A DNA stretch of 48,280 nt from NCBI GenBank assembly GCA_030038565.1, contig JASHSS010000440.1, positions 1 to 48,280 on the forward strand, read 5' to 3'. Below, one piece after another: positions 21,751-30,035 of the stretch. The stretch comes from Bryobacteraceae bacterium. Lineage in GTDB: Bacteria; Acidobacteriota; Terriglobia; Bryobacterales; Bryobacteraceae. Position 1 is the stretch's first letter, and every line of letters begins with the position of its first letter. The notes under the pieces were generated by a model. That model searched no databases and was not told where the DNA came from. It was given only the letters and a program-made list of their open reading frames with translations. The position numbers were made by a program, and so were the translations under genes.

Positions 21751-22067
21751 ACCGCTTGGCCTCCCCCGGATAAGGCTTCGGAGACCATCCCCCTGGCGGC
21801 GCCCGCGGAATTGGGCTGATAATTGCCGCTTTGATACGCGCTGGCCAGTTCCGCTACCCTGGCCGCGCGTTGGCTCCCCTGCGCCGACAACGCCTGCGAG
21901 AGCCGTCCGAGCGTCCCGGAGAGTTCCACCTGGTCGGCGGAGGCGCTTCGGCTGGAGGATTGCGCCCCCTCGGAAGAGCTGCTGGCCGCCTTCTGGGTGT
22001 CCCCGGCACGCGTGGATTCGACCGTCCCCGCGCCCGCCAGATTTCGATCGTAGACTTTCATGTCCAT
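21732..22067 (-). CDS. flgM: Anti-sigma-28 factor FlgM
   Basis: 111 aa, disordered N-terminus, C-terminal RAARVAELASAYQSGNYQPNSAGAARGMVSEAL resembling the FlgM sigma-binding region; ahead of flgK/flgL. Confidence 0.8.
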   Translation of the reverse strand: MDMKVYDRNLAGAGTVESTRAGDTQKAASSSSEGAQSSSRSASADQVELSGTLGRLSQALSAQGSQRAARVAELASAYQSGNYQPNSAGAARGMVSEALSGGGQAVWASQS

Positions 22068-22090
22068 ACGCCTATCCTCAGCTAAAGGAC

Positions 22091-22118
22091 ATATCGGCGG
22101 AAGGGCCTGATTCCTTTA
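22091..22118 (-). promoter_or_regulatory. Sigma-28 (FliA/SigD)-type promoter for flgM-flgN-flgK-flgL
   Basis: Minus strand reads TAAAG...16-nt spacing...GCCGATAT, ending ~24 nt before the flgM ATG. Matches sigma-28/SigD consensus TAAA-N14-16-GCCGATAW. Confidence 0.65.
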
Positions 22119-22183
22119 GGCCAGTCCCGCGGATTTTTTGGGCCACACCCTAAAGTTCTCGTGCCTTTCCGTCGATTGCTGGT

Positions 22184-23566
22184 ATGAAGACCATGGACGC
22201 CATTTCGGTTTTGTGGATCCAGTCACGAACTAGCGCCGGGGCCGCCTGGCCACCGCCGCCACCGGGCTGGAAAATCGACCTCTTCTTATCCGCGGGCGAG
22301 CTTCCGGAATGCGGCGTGGATGCCTACACCGCGGTCGTATTCGATTTCTCCACTGGCAGGTGGGGCGGCAAACAGATCCTGGAACAAGTGCGGACCATCG
22401 CCCTGTGCCGGATCGCGGTGATCTACGATCCTTTGAACCTGGTGCCCGGAGTATTGGCAGGAGAGGCAACCTCCTCTCCGGCCGCCGTCTTTTCGCGCCT
22501 GGCGCAGGCGCTCGAAATCCGCAGGACGAGCGGTCTGGCCGTGCTGGCGGAGCGGCTAGCCGGGACCGGAGATTCCGTCAGACAGGATTGGGAACGCCTA
22601 TTGGTGGGAGAGAGCCATGCCATGCGGCAGGTCGGTCACATGATCCGGATGGTGGCCGGGCGGCGCGCCACCGTGCTCCTCACTGGTGAAACCGGGACCG
22701 GCAAAGAGATCGCCGCCCGTGCGCTGCACCTGGCTGGCCCTCGCCGGCGCGCCCTGCTGGTTCCCATCAACTGTAGCGCCCTCCCAGAGAACCTCCTCGA
22801 AGCCGAGTTGTTCGGACACATGCGGGGCGCGTTTACTGGAGCGCACCAGAGCCGCACCGGACGGATCGAGATGGCTCACGGCGGTACGCTGTTTCTGGAC
22901 GAGATCGGGGATATGCCTATGGATCTGCAGGCCAAGCTCCTGCGGGTGCTGCAGGAGCGCGAATTCCAGCGCCTGGGCAGTTCGGAAACCGTGCGCGTGG
23001 ATGTGCGGGTGGTGGCAGCCACCAATTGCGACCTCCGTCGGCGGATCGAGGAGGGGCGCTTCCGCGAGGACCTGTTCTACCGCCTTAACGTGGTACCGAT
23101 CCACCTGCCGCCACTGCGCGCGCGGCGCGAAGACATTCCGGCGCTCACGGAGCATTTCACGCGGAACATCTGCGCAGCCGAGCGCATTCCGCTGAAGCGC
23201 CTGACCGGACCCGCCCTGGAATGCCTGTGCGCCTACGCCTGGCCGGGCAACGTGCGCGAACTGGAGAATGCCGTGGAGGCCGCCATCGCGCTCAGCGGGG
23301 AACGCCTTTGGCTGGGTCCCACGGATTTCCCCCTGCCGGAGATGCGCGCGCCGGCCACGGCGCACGACGGACTTCCTATGGTCGCGGTGCCCGACGGAGG
23401 GCTCGATTACGAGCGCACCCTGGCGCTCATCGAGCGCAGCATCCTGGAACAGGCGCTCCAAAAGACTGGCGGCAATAAAAAGGCCGCCGCCCAGATGCTG
23501 CGGCTCAAGCGCACCACCCTGGCAGCCAAGGTTCGCAGCCTGGATTCCTGGGTGGCCTGCGATTGA
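22184..23566 (+). CDS. Sigma-54-dependent transcriptional activator (flagellar FleQ/FlrC-like by context)
   Basis: 460 aa. AAA+ with [29 protein letters not shown] (GAFTGA loop), [12 protein letters not shown]-terminal HTH ([22 protein letters not shown]). Alternative start 22193. Confidence 0.92.
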   Translation: MKTMDAISVLWIQSRTSAGAAWPPPPPGWKIDLFLSAGELPECGVDAYTAVVFDFSTGRWGGKQILEQVRTIALCRIAVIYDPLNLVPGVLAGEATSSPAAVFSRLAQALEIRRTSGLAVLAERLAGTGDSVRQDWERLLVGESHAMRQVGHMIRMVAGRRATVLLTGETGTGKEIAARALHLAGPRRRALLVPINCSALPENLLEAELFGHMRGAFTGAHQSRTGRIEMAHGGTLFLDEIGDMPMDLQAKLLRVLQEREFQRLGSSETVRVDVRVVAATNCDLRRRIEEGRFREDLFYRLNVVPIHLPPLRARREDIPALTEHFTRNICAAERIPLKRLTGPALECLCAYAWPGNVRELENAVEAAIALSGERLWLGPTDFPLPEMRAPATAHDGLPMVAVPDGGLDYERTLALIERSILEQALQKTGGNKKAAAQMLRLKRTTLAAKVRSLDSWVACD

Positions 23567-23611
23567 AGCGCGTTTCCCGCACCCGCCCGCCGAAAGCGGC
23601 CTCGACGGAGG

Positions 23612-25447
23612 CTACCAGAGGTACTCCTTGGCGATTTCGCGCTTGTCATAGCCATCCAGTACGTGCACCACGCGGATCTTCTTCAAGGCCACCGGCGAGA
23701 GCTGGCCGATGGGGATGTAGATGATGGTGCGCCCGGCGCGCGCGGCGATGGTCTTGAAAATGGATCGCGGCGGGCGCGCCGCTACGTAGACCACGTAATG
23801 GTGAATGGAATAATCCAGTCCCGCCAGCAGCAGCCTCTCGGACTTCGATTCCGCGAATTCGTAATCCGAATCCCGCCAGACGTCGTACATGCGCCGCGGC
23901 GGCAGACTCATCAGCAGCCCGCCGTACTCCGCGCGGCCGATCCCCGGTCCCACCAGGTTGTCGAAAGGGAAGGTGGAGTAAAAGGCCATGTCGGATTCGT
24001 TCTGGTTCTCGCCCAGCCAGGTAGTGAGGTAAGGATAGCGGTTGTCGCGATCCTCGTCGAAGATCACTACAACCGATCCCACGTCGCCATGGATTTTATG
24101 GAACTGGCGCACGTAGATACGGCCCTCGTACCATTTGCGGATGGTTTCGCGCATGTCCACTCCGTCGAGAAAAGAGGTGGTGAAGGGTTCCACCCGCACG
24201 TTTTCCTCGGAAAGGATGCTCTTGCCCTTGCGTTTCAGGAACCGGCCGTAGTCCTCGATCACCAGGTCCTCGGGGGGGTAGGAACAGATGCCCGCGCCGT
24301 TCAACTGGCTGGCCCACTCGCCGGGCACTTTTTCCTTCCGTCGCGGCTTCAGCCCGAAGGGGCGAAGACGGCGCTTGGTGCTCGGCAGCCGGCGGCGCAA
24401 ACGGATACGCCGGGTGTCCATCCAGATTTCTTCGCCCGAGATCCGCACCGTGAGCACGTCGGCCGCGGTCTGCTGGGGAGGGTACCGGCCGGCGGCTTCC
24501 CAGACCTCCCAGGCGTAATTGTCGTCCACCACGCTGCGGCCCGCCAGGGTCAGGTCGAAGACCCCGGCGGACAACTCGCTGCCCGCCAAAGCCAGGTTAC
24601 GGGAGTAGCGCCCCAGCAGGCGGCGCTGCCAATGGGCCACCTGCTCGCCGGTGCTGGCTTCGTATTCCTTCTCGGCGGCCTGGAAGACCGCCAGTTGCGC
24701 GTGCCGCCGGTCCACCAGGCTCTGGCCGGTCATCTGCGCGCGAAACTGTTCGTAGCGCCACTGGAGTTGGGGATACTCGACGGTGATTTCAGCCAGGGAT
24801 TCCGGGTGCGGATTAAAGACCTCGACCCCCTCCCGGAAGAGGCGCGCAAGGGGTTGCGCCTGGGGTTCCTCCATAGCGTCCAGCACCGGGTCCAGAAGAT
24901 TGAGCGATACCACCGCGAGGGTGCTGGCCGAAGGATTGGTGCCCTGAAGCTTCCAGGCGATTCCGGCCGCGTGCGCGGCAATCTCCGGAGAGCGTGGCTG
25001 CGGGTAAACGCGATAGGCATCCACGTACCGGTCGAGACCGATGTGGCGCACGGCGTAGGTGTCGGGATAAGCATCCTTGAGGTGCGGACGCTCGCCGGAA
25101 TCAGGGTCGGCGAACACGATTTCGGCGCCGGTCTCCAACCCGGTGCGGATGGCTTCGGTGAAAGGGTCGGCAGGCTCCACGGGAACATAGATGGCTTGAT
25201 CGTCCCCGCGCGTCTCGTCGGGATAGAAAATCAGCGACATCTCCGGAAGGCGGGCCACCCCGCGCAGCCAGGCCGCCTGCAAGGTCGCGGGGAGTTCCAA
25301 GGCGACGGTTTGCGGGCGATCCCTCAGAATCGCCTGGCGCACCTCGATGGCGAATTCCATGCGTCCGGGGACCACCGGGAAATAGGTAAAGCGCCCGCGT
25401 TGGAGGCTGCCCGGATCAGGAAACGGAAGGTCGGTTTCGCCGGGCAT
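23612..25447 (-). CDS. Large uncharacterised protein downstream of MoxR ATPase (possible TraB/EreA-like N-terminal region)
   Basis: 611 aa from MPGETDLPFPDPGSLQRGRFTYFPVVPGRMEFAIEVRQAILRDRPQTVALELP. 32-bp overlap with moxR-like ORF. No VWA MIDAS motif (DxSxS) seen. Confidence 0.8.
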   Translation of the reverse strand: MPGETDLPFPDPGSLQRGRFTYFPVVPGRMEFAIEVRQAILRDRPQTVALELPATLQAAWLRGVARLPEMSLIFYPDETRGDDQAIYVPVEPADPFTEAIRTGLETGAEIVFADPDSGERPHLKDAYPDTYAVRHIGLDRYVDAYRVYPQPRSPEIAAHAAGIAWKLQGTNPSASTLAVVSLNLLDPVLDAMEEPQAQPLARLFREGVEVFNPHPESLAEITVEYPQLQWRYEQFRAQMTGQSLVDRRHAQLAVFQAAEKEYEASTGEQVAHWQRRLLGRYSRNLALAGSELSAGVFDLTLAGRSVVDDNYAWEVWEAAGRYPPQQTAADVLTVRISGEEIWMDTRRIRLRRRLPSTKRRLRPFGLKPRRKEKVPGEWASQLNGAGICSYPPEDLVIEDYGRFLKRKGKSILSEENVRVEPFTTSFLDGVDMRETIRKWYEGRIYVRQFHKIHGDVGSVVVIFDEDRDNRYPYLTTWLGENQNESDMAFYSTFPFDNLVGPGIGRAEYGGLLMSLPPRRMYDVWRDSDYEFAESKSERLLLAGLDYSIHHYVVYVAARPPRSIFKTIAARAGRTIIYIPIGQLSPVALKKIRVVHVLDGYDKREIAKEYLW

Positions 25448-26258
25448 AGCGTAACGCCTCCTCACCCAGCACCTGTACCAGGGAGGTCTCCAGGGCTTCA
25501 ATTTCGTGGGTTCTCTCGGTGGCGAGGCTCTTGAGCTTGATGGCAAAGCGCGCCACGTTGATGCCGTCACGGACCGTGTAGCGCTCGTCGGCGGCATGTG
25601 CCATTTGCAGGAAGTCGGCTACGTAGCTGAGGATACGTTCCTCGGCGAAGGGCAGGTTCTCCCGCAGAATGTGGTACTCCTCGTCGCGCTCGGGAAAGTC
25701 GATGAAAATCTGCGGCTGGAGCCGGGAGTGGATGTACTCGGGCAACTCGAAAGTCGAGGCGTCGTCGTTCATGGTGGCCACCAGCCGGAAGTGCGGATGG
25801 GCCTTGATTTTGATGCCGGCCACGATGGATTCGACGTAGCGGCGGTTGTCCAGGAGCGGCGCCAGGCTGGCCCAGCTCTTCTCGCTCATGCGGTTGCCCT
25901 CATCGAGGATGGCGATGCCGCCGCGGAGCATGGCGGTCACCAGCGGCGAAGCCACGTAGCGCAGACTCCCCTCGCCGGCGATTACGGGGGTCACCAGAAG
26001 GTCCTCCGGACGCGTGTCTAGCGTGGCCTGCAAAATATAAACGTCTCGTCCCATGCGTTTTCCGGCGGCGTAGGCCAGGGTGGTTTTGCCGACTCCAGGC
26101 TTGCCCAGCAGGCGCGGGTTCATGGGAAGATCCTGTTCGTTAACCACCATCCACGCGGCCAGCAGCTGGCGCATGAGCTCATCTTGTCCGACCCACTCGA
26201 CCGCGAGTTCGTCCGGGTGGGCCAGATGCAGCGTGACTCCTTCGATCTCGACGGTCAT
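25416..26258 (-). CDS. MoxR-family AAA+ ATPase
   Basis: 280 aa. Walker A GKPGVGKTT, Walker B GGIAILDEGNRM, sensor-1 FRLVATMNDD. Confidence 0.9.
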   Translation of the reverse strand: MTVEIEGVTLHLAHPDELAVEWVGQDELMRQLLAAWMVVNEQDLPMNPRLLGKPGVGKTTLAYAAGKRMGRDVYILQATLDTRPEDLLVTPVIAGEGSLRYVASPLVTAMLRGGIAILDEGNRMSEKSWASLAPLLDNRRYVESIVAGIKIKAHPHFRLVATMNDDASTFELPEYIHSRLQPQIFIDFPERDEEYHILRENLPFAEERILSYVADFLQMAHAADERYTVRDGINVARFAIKLKSLATERTHEIEALETSLVQVLGEEALRYARRNRPSVS

Positions 26259-26328
26259 GTACCATCATTATGCGGCACTTCGCGTCTCGCAGGGGCGGGG
26301 CACCCTCCGGGGTGTGCTTAACCGCTAG

Positions 26329-26454
26329 TGTACTGTCCCGCAAATAGCTGGACAATCTTACTGGCAAGGGGTAGTGAGAAAGTCGTTTGATTGCCGCGGC
26401 CAGCTCGCTCGGAGGCCCCGCGAACGAATGTCCAGCTAATTCGGGGACACTACA
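26329..26454. mobile_element. MITE-like 126-bp element with IS3-like terminal inverted repeats
   Basis: Left end tgtactgtcccgcaaatagctggaca and reverse complement of right end tgtagtgtccccgaattagctggaca match at 22/26 positions. ~74 bp non-coding interior; flanking tag / (t)tag possible target duplication. Confidence 0.6.
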
Positions 26455-26716
26455 TTAGTTTTGGGGGGTGCGGGTCTGTAACCACCCCCATCTGCCTCCG
26501 CCGCTTTGGAGCAACTTCCGACGGGATCTGTGCCGGGGTCGAGTGCAACCAACCCTGGATGCGGCACGTGCGTCCGTTCTAATTAGCAGCGCTCAATGAC
26601 CCTTCAGGGCCAATAGCCGCGGCGTTGCGGGGCTTCGGCGCGGTTGGCCCGGAGTCACGGGTTCACCCGCTACGGCGATACTCAGTCCCGGCGAACGGCG
26701 ACGGCGGCGACATCGG

Positions 26717-27112
26717 TCAGCAACGACTCATGACGATGCGGTGGACCTTGAGCAGGAGATCGATTTCCTGCCGCGAAACTGCCAGTGAGGCGGCGATCTG
26801 TTCGGATGGCTCTCCCCGCCGATGCATGCGCAAGGCTTGCGAGCGTCTACTCAAATTCAAACCTGCTTTGGCCTCGCCGCCTTGCATGCGAGCCGCCGGC
26901 GCATACTGCTGCAACTCGCGAACCTCCTCCGCCAGACCCTCCACCGCCTTCCCGACGGCATCCACGGTGGCGCTCAATTGACCCATATGGGCCCGGGCCC
27001 TTCGTTCAGCCACGCCGGCCAGCATCCGCACCCGCGCCAGGGCCAGGAAGCTGAGCGCCACCGAGGCCAGCGAAACACCGCAGAGCAGCGCGAGAGGCAG
27101 CGCCTGCGTCAT
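26717..27112 (-). CDS. DUF2802-like protein in flagellar operon
   Basis: 131 aa from MTQALPLALLCGVSLASVALSFLAL. TM + coiled region + SQALRMHRRGEPSEQIAASLAVSRQEIDLLLKVH. ATGA overlap with fliN stop. Confidence 0.65.
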   Translation of the reverse strand: MTQALPLALLCGVSLASVALSFLALARVRMLAGVAERRARAHMGQLSATVDAVGKAVEGLAEEVRELQQYAPAARMQGGEAKAGLNLSRRSQALRMHRRGEPSEQIAASLAVSRQEIDLLLKVHRIVMSRC

Positions 27113-27999
27113 CGGATGCTCCGCAGCCGGTCTTGCCGGCTGACGATTTCCTGAATTCGCACGCCATAGTTTCCGTCCACCACCACCACCTCTCCGCGCG
27201 CGATGAGGCAATGATTGACGAGGACTTCGACAGGATCGAGGATGCCGCGGTTGAGCTCCACAATCGATCCGGTGGTCAGCTTCAGGACATCCCGCATGGG
27301 CAATTCGGCCTTCCCGAAGGAAATGCTGACCGGCAAGTCGACATCCAGCAGCAGGTCCAGGGTTCGCGAGCGGGAGGGGAGAGCGCCCGGGGCGGCTTGC
27401 GGGACCTGTGGAGAAGCCGCTACCGGCTCGCCGGCAGGGCTGGCCGCGGGCGGCACAAGCTGCCCGATCAGTTTGGAGCTGAACGCCACCAGTAGGGGAG
27501 CCGGCGGCCCTTCGGCGAATCGTAACGAGACCCGCGCCCACTCCCGGACAGTCGGCCCGGGAGGTCCCTCCTGCCCCGCTTCGCAGTTCACCTCGTGGCC
27601 CACCAGGGACCCAATCGAGCGGGCCATAGCCGAGAGCGACTGGCTCAGGATCTCGAACCAGGTGTTACGCGCCTCGCCGATTTCAACCGTTTCCAGGCCG
27701 GCAGCTTTCAGCGTCAAGGTGCCCGCGTATTCCCACAGGACCCGCGGGGCGCCCACCCATGCGACCGCATCGCCGCCCAGTGGAAACGGCTGCTCCCACC
27801 AGAGGATTTCGTTTTCCGGCCCCGCTTCCCCGGCGGCCACTTCGGAGACGGTCCCGCTGGCGGCCTGCCAGGCGGTCTGGGGCCGCTGGTCGGTCATGGA
27901 TTCGAGAACCTGCGCCAGGCTTTCCACCCACTGATCCAGAATCTGCCTGGTGTCCTCCCGTTCCTCCAACCGCGTGGCGGGGTTCTCGCCGGTGTTCAT
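27109..27999 (-). CDS. fliN: Flagellar motor switch protein FliN/FliY-like (long form)
   Basis: C-terminal LLLDVDLPVSISFGKAELPMRDVLKLTTGSIVELNRGILDPVEVLVNHCLIARGEVVVVDGNYGVRI (SpoA/FliN domain). Start MNTGENP overlaps the fliA stop (ATGA). Confidence 0.88.
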   Translation of the reverse strand: MNTGENPATRLEEREDTRQILDQWVESLAQVLESMTDQRPQTAWQAASGTVSEVAAGEAGPENEILWWEQPFPLGGDAVAWVGAPRVLWEYAGTLTLKAAGLETVEIGEARNTWFEILSQSLSAMARSIGSLVGHEVNCEAGQEGPPGPTVREWARVSLRFAEGPPAPLLVAFSSKLIGQLVPPAASPAGEPVAASPQVPQAAPGALPSRSRTLDLLLDVDLPVSISFGKAELPMRDVLKLTTGSIVELNRGILDPVEVLVNHCLIARGEVVVVDGNYGVRIQEIVSRQDRLRSIR

Positions 28000-28751
28000 A
28001 AGGTAACCGCGCCTTTCGCGCTGGGCCACTTCTCAGTCAGATGGGTCCTCAGCCGCAGGATGGCCTGTGATTTCAACTGCGAAATGCGCGACTCGTGCAG
28101 ATTGACGATCTGCGCGATCTCCCGCAGCGTCAGCTCTTCGTGGTAGTAAAGGCTCAATACCGTGCGCTCGATGGCCGGAATCCTTTCGATCCCTTCAGCC
28201 AGTAAACGCTCCAGTTCGCTCCGCTCCAGGAGCGTCGAAGGCAGGGCCTCCCCGTCGTCGGCAATGTAATGCAGCAAGTCCTTGCCGGGATCGCCGTGGG
28301 AGCATTCCAGGCTGGCGATATTGAGCCCGCGGACCTCGACCAGCCATTCGTGATATTCGTCGATGGAGATCCCCAGTTGTGCCGCGATTTCCTCTTCCGA
28401 CGGGGAGCATTGCAGCCGCTGCTCGGCGGTGGCAATGGCGGCCTCGATCTGCTTGGCCTTCCGGCGCTTCTGCCGGGGAGCCCAATCCAGGCCCCGCAGG
28501 CTGTCCAGGATGGCCCCGCGGATCTTGTACTCGGCGTAAGTTTTGAGCTTGACGTTGTGCCGCGAATCGAAATTGTCGATGGCCGAAATCAACCCGATGA
28601 CCCCGGTGGACACCAGGTCTTCCAGGCTGATGTTCTCCGGAAGCCGTTCCTGAATCCGGCGCGCGATCAGGCGTACTTGCGGGAGGTGTTCCAGAATGAG
28701 CCGCTCCCGCTCTTCTTCCGTCAGGTTATCCGCCACCAAATACGAGTACAT
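27996..28751 (-). CDS. fliA: RNA polymerase sigma factor FliA (sigma-28)
   Basis: 251 aa. LPQVRLIARRIQERLPENISLEDLVSTGVIGLISAIDNFDSRHNVKLKTYAEYKIRGAILDSLRGLDWAPRQKRRKAKQIE. Confidence 0.96.
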   Translation of the reverse strand: MYSYLVADNLTEEERERLILEHLPQVRLIARRIQERLPENISLEDLVSTGVIGLISAIDNFDSRHNVKLKTYAEYKIRGAILDSLRGLDWAPRQKRRKAKQIEAAIATAEQRLQCSPSEEEIAAQLGISIDEYHEWLVEVRGLNIASLECSHGDPGKDLLHYIADDGEALPSTLLERSELERLLAEGIERIPAIERTVLSLYYHEELTLREIAQIVNLHESRISQLKSQAILRLRTHLTEKWPSAKGAVTL

Positions 28752-28770
28752 ATAGTTCCGCGATTGCTTC

Positions 28771-29946
28771 TTATGCGGCGGATTGCGCTTCGCTCCGCCG
28801 GCCGCCCAGGATCAACTCCACCACGCGGCTTTTAGAAGCCGTCTCCAGATCTTCCGGAATGCGCTGCCCGGTGGTGAAAAAAGACAGCGGCTTAGACGTT
28901 CGCGCGGCCTCCTGGAGAATCGCGCCGAACGAGCCGGTTTCATCCAGCTTGGTGAATAGCAAACGGTGCGGACGGAACACCTCGTAGCGGTCCACCACAC
29001 GGGACAGGTCGCCGGGTTTCATCGACGCCGGAAGCACCAGGTGCGTATCCACATCGCTGCGCGTAGACAGAAATTGGGCCAGCGCCGTCGAGATATCGAG
29101 ATCCGCAAACCCGAATCCGGGAGTGTCGATCAGGATCAGGTCCTTGCCGCGGTTCTCCTCGATGGCCTGAGCCAGTGCGGCAATGGTTTCCAGAATCTGG
29201 AAGCCGACCCCCAGGATGGCGGCGTAGGAGCGCAACTGCTCCCCGGCGGCTACCCGGTAGTTGTCCATCGACAGCAGCAGAACCGGGCGGCGGGAGACCA
29301 GCCCGTAGTTTACCGCCAGTTTGACCAGGGTGGTGGTTTTGCCTCCGCCGGGAGGGCCAACCAGCGCCACGATGCGGGGAGGAGACTCGCCGCGGCCCAG
29401 ATCCGGCTGAACCGTAAAGCGCGACTCCAACTCCTCAGCCAATGCCCTCTGGAAGCCGGGATCGGCTTGGGCCACGGCGTGAACCGGCGGTGAGCCTTTG
29501 ATCAAACGGGTTTCGGCGGCTTCGAGGATCTCGCGAGCCAGGTCGGGATCCAGGTCGCTCCCGATCAGCATAGAGTATACGTCCGAATGCCCGACCGCGA
29601 CGCCGGTCCAGCCGGCCGGCGAAAACGGCGTGCGCTGGAGGGTTCGCCGCATGCCCTCCAGTTCCTTCTTCAGGTCGGCCACCTCGCGGGCCAGGCGCTC
29701 GGCGGGCCCGAAAACCGCGGGCGTCCCAAACGCTGCGGGCGTTCCCGCCGGACCCTCGCCGGCTTTCGGTGAGGCGCCCTCTTCGAGCGGCAGGTCAGTG
29801 GCGAACACCACCTCGTATTCGCCCAGATGGCGAGCCTCCGGGGGCGCTTTGCGGCTGTTGACCAGCATGGCATCCGGCCCCAGTTCCTGACGCGCCATGG
29901 CCATGGCGTCTTCCACCGCGTGCGCATAGTAAGACTTGATTCTCAT
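28771..29946 (-). CDS. flhF: Flagellar biosynthesis SRP-GTPase FlhF
   Basis: From MRIKSYYAHAVEDAMAMARQELGPDAMLVNSRKAP. GPPGGGKTTTLVKLAVNYG, LILIDTPGFGFAD, LLFTKLDETGSFG. Confidence 0.95.
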   Translation of the reverse strand: MRIKSYYAHAVEDAMAMARQELGPDAMLVNSRKAPPEARHLGEYEVVFATDLPLEEGASPKAGEGPAGTPAAFGTPAVFGPAERLAREVADLKKELEGMRRTLQRTPFSPAGWTGVAVGHSDVYSMLIGSDLDPDLAREILEAAETRLIKGSPPVHAVAQADPGFQRALAEELESRFTVQPDLGRGESPPRIVALVGPPGGGKTTTLVKLAVNYGLVSRRPVLLLSMDNYRVAAGEQLRSYAAILGVGFQILETIAALAQAIEENRGKDLILIDTPGFGFADLDISTALAQFLSTRSDVDTHLVLPASMKPGDLSRVVDRYEVFRPHRLLFTKLDETGSFGAILQEAARTSKPLSFFTTGQRIPEDLETASKSRVVELILGGRRSEAQSAA

Positions 29947-30035
29947 CCGTCCTGGCTCTCCCTTCTCCGGGGCGCTCCGGCAATCCATCGCACGAGTAAA
30001 CTATCGTCAGAGAGCCGGATTTTCTGTAGGGGGGA

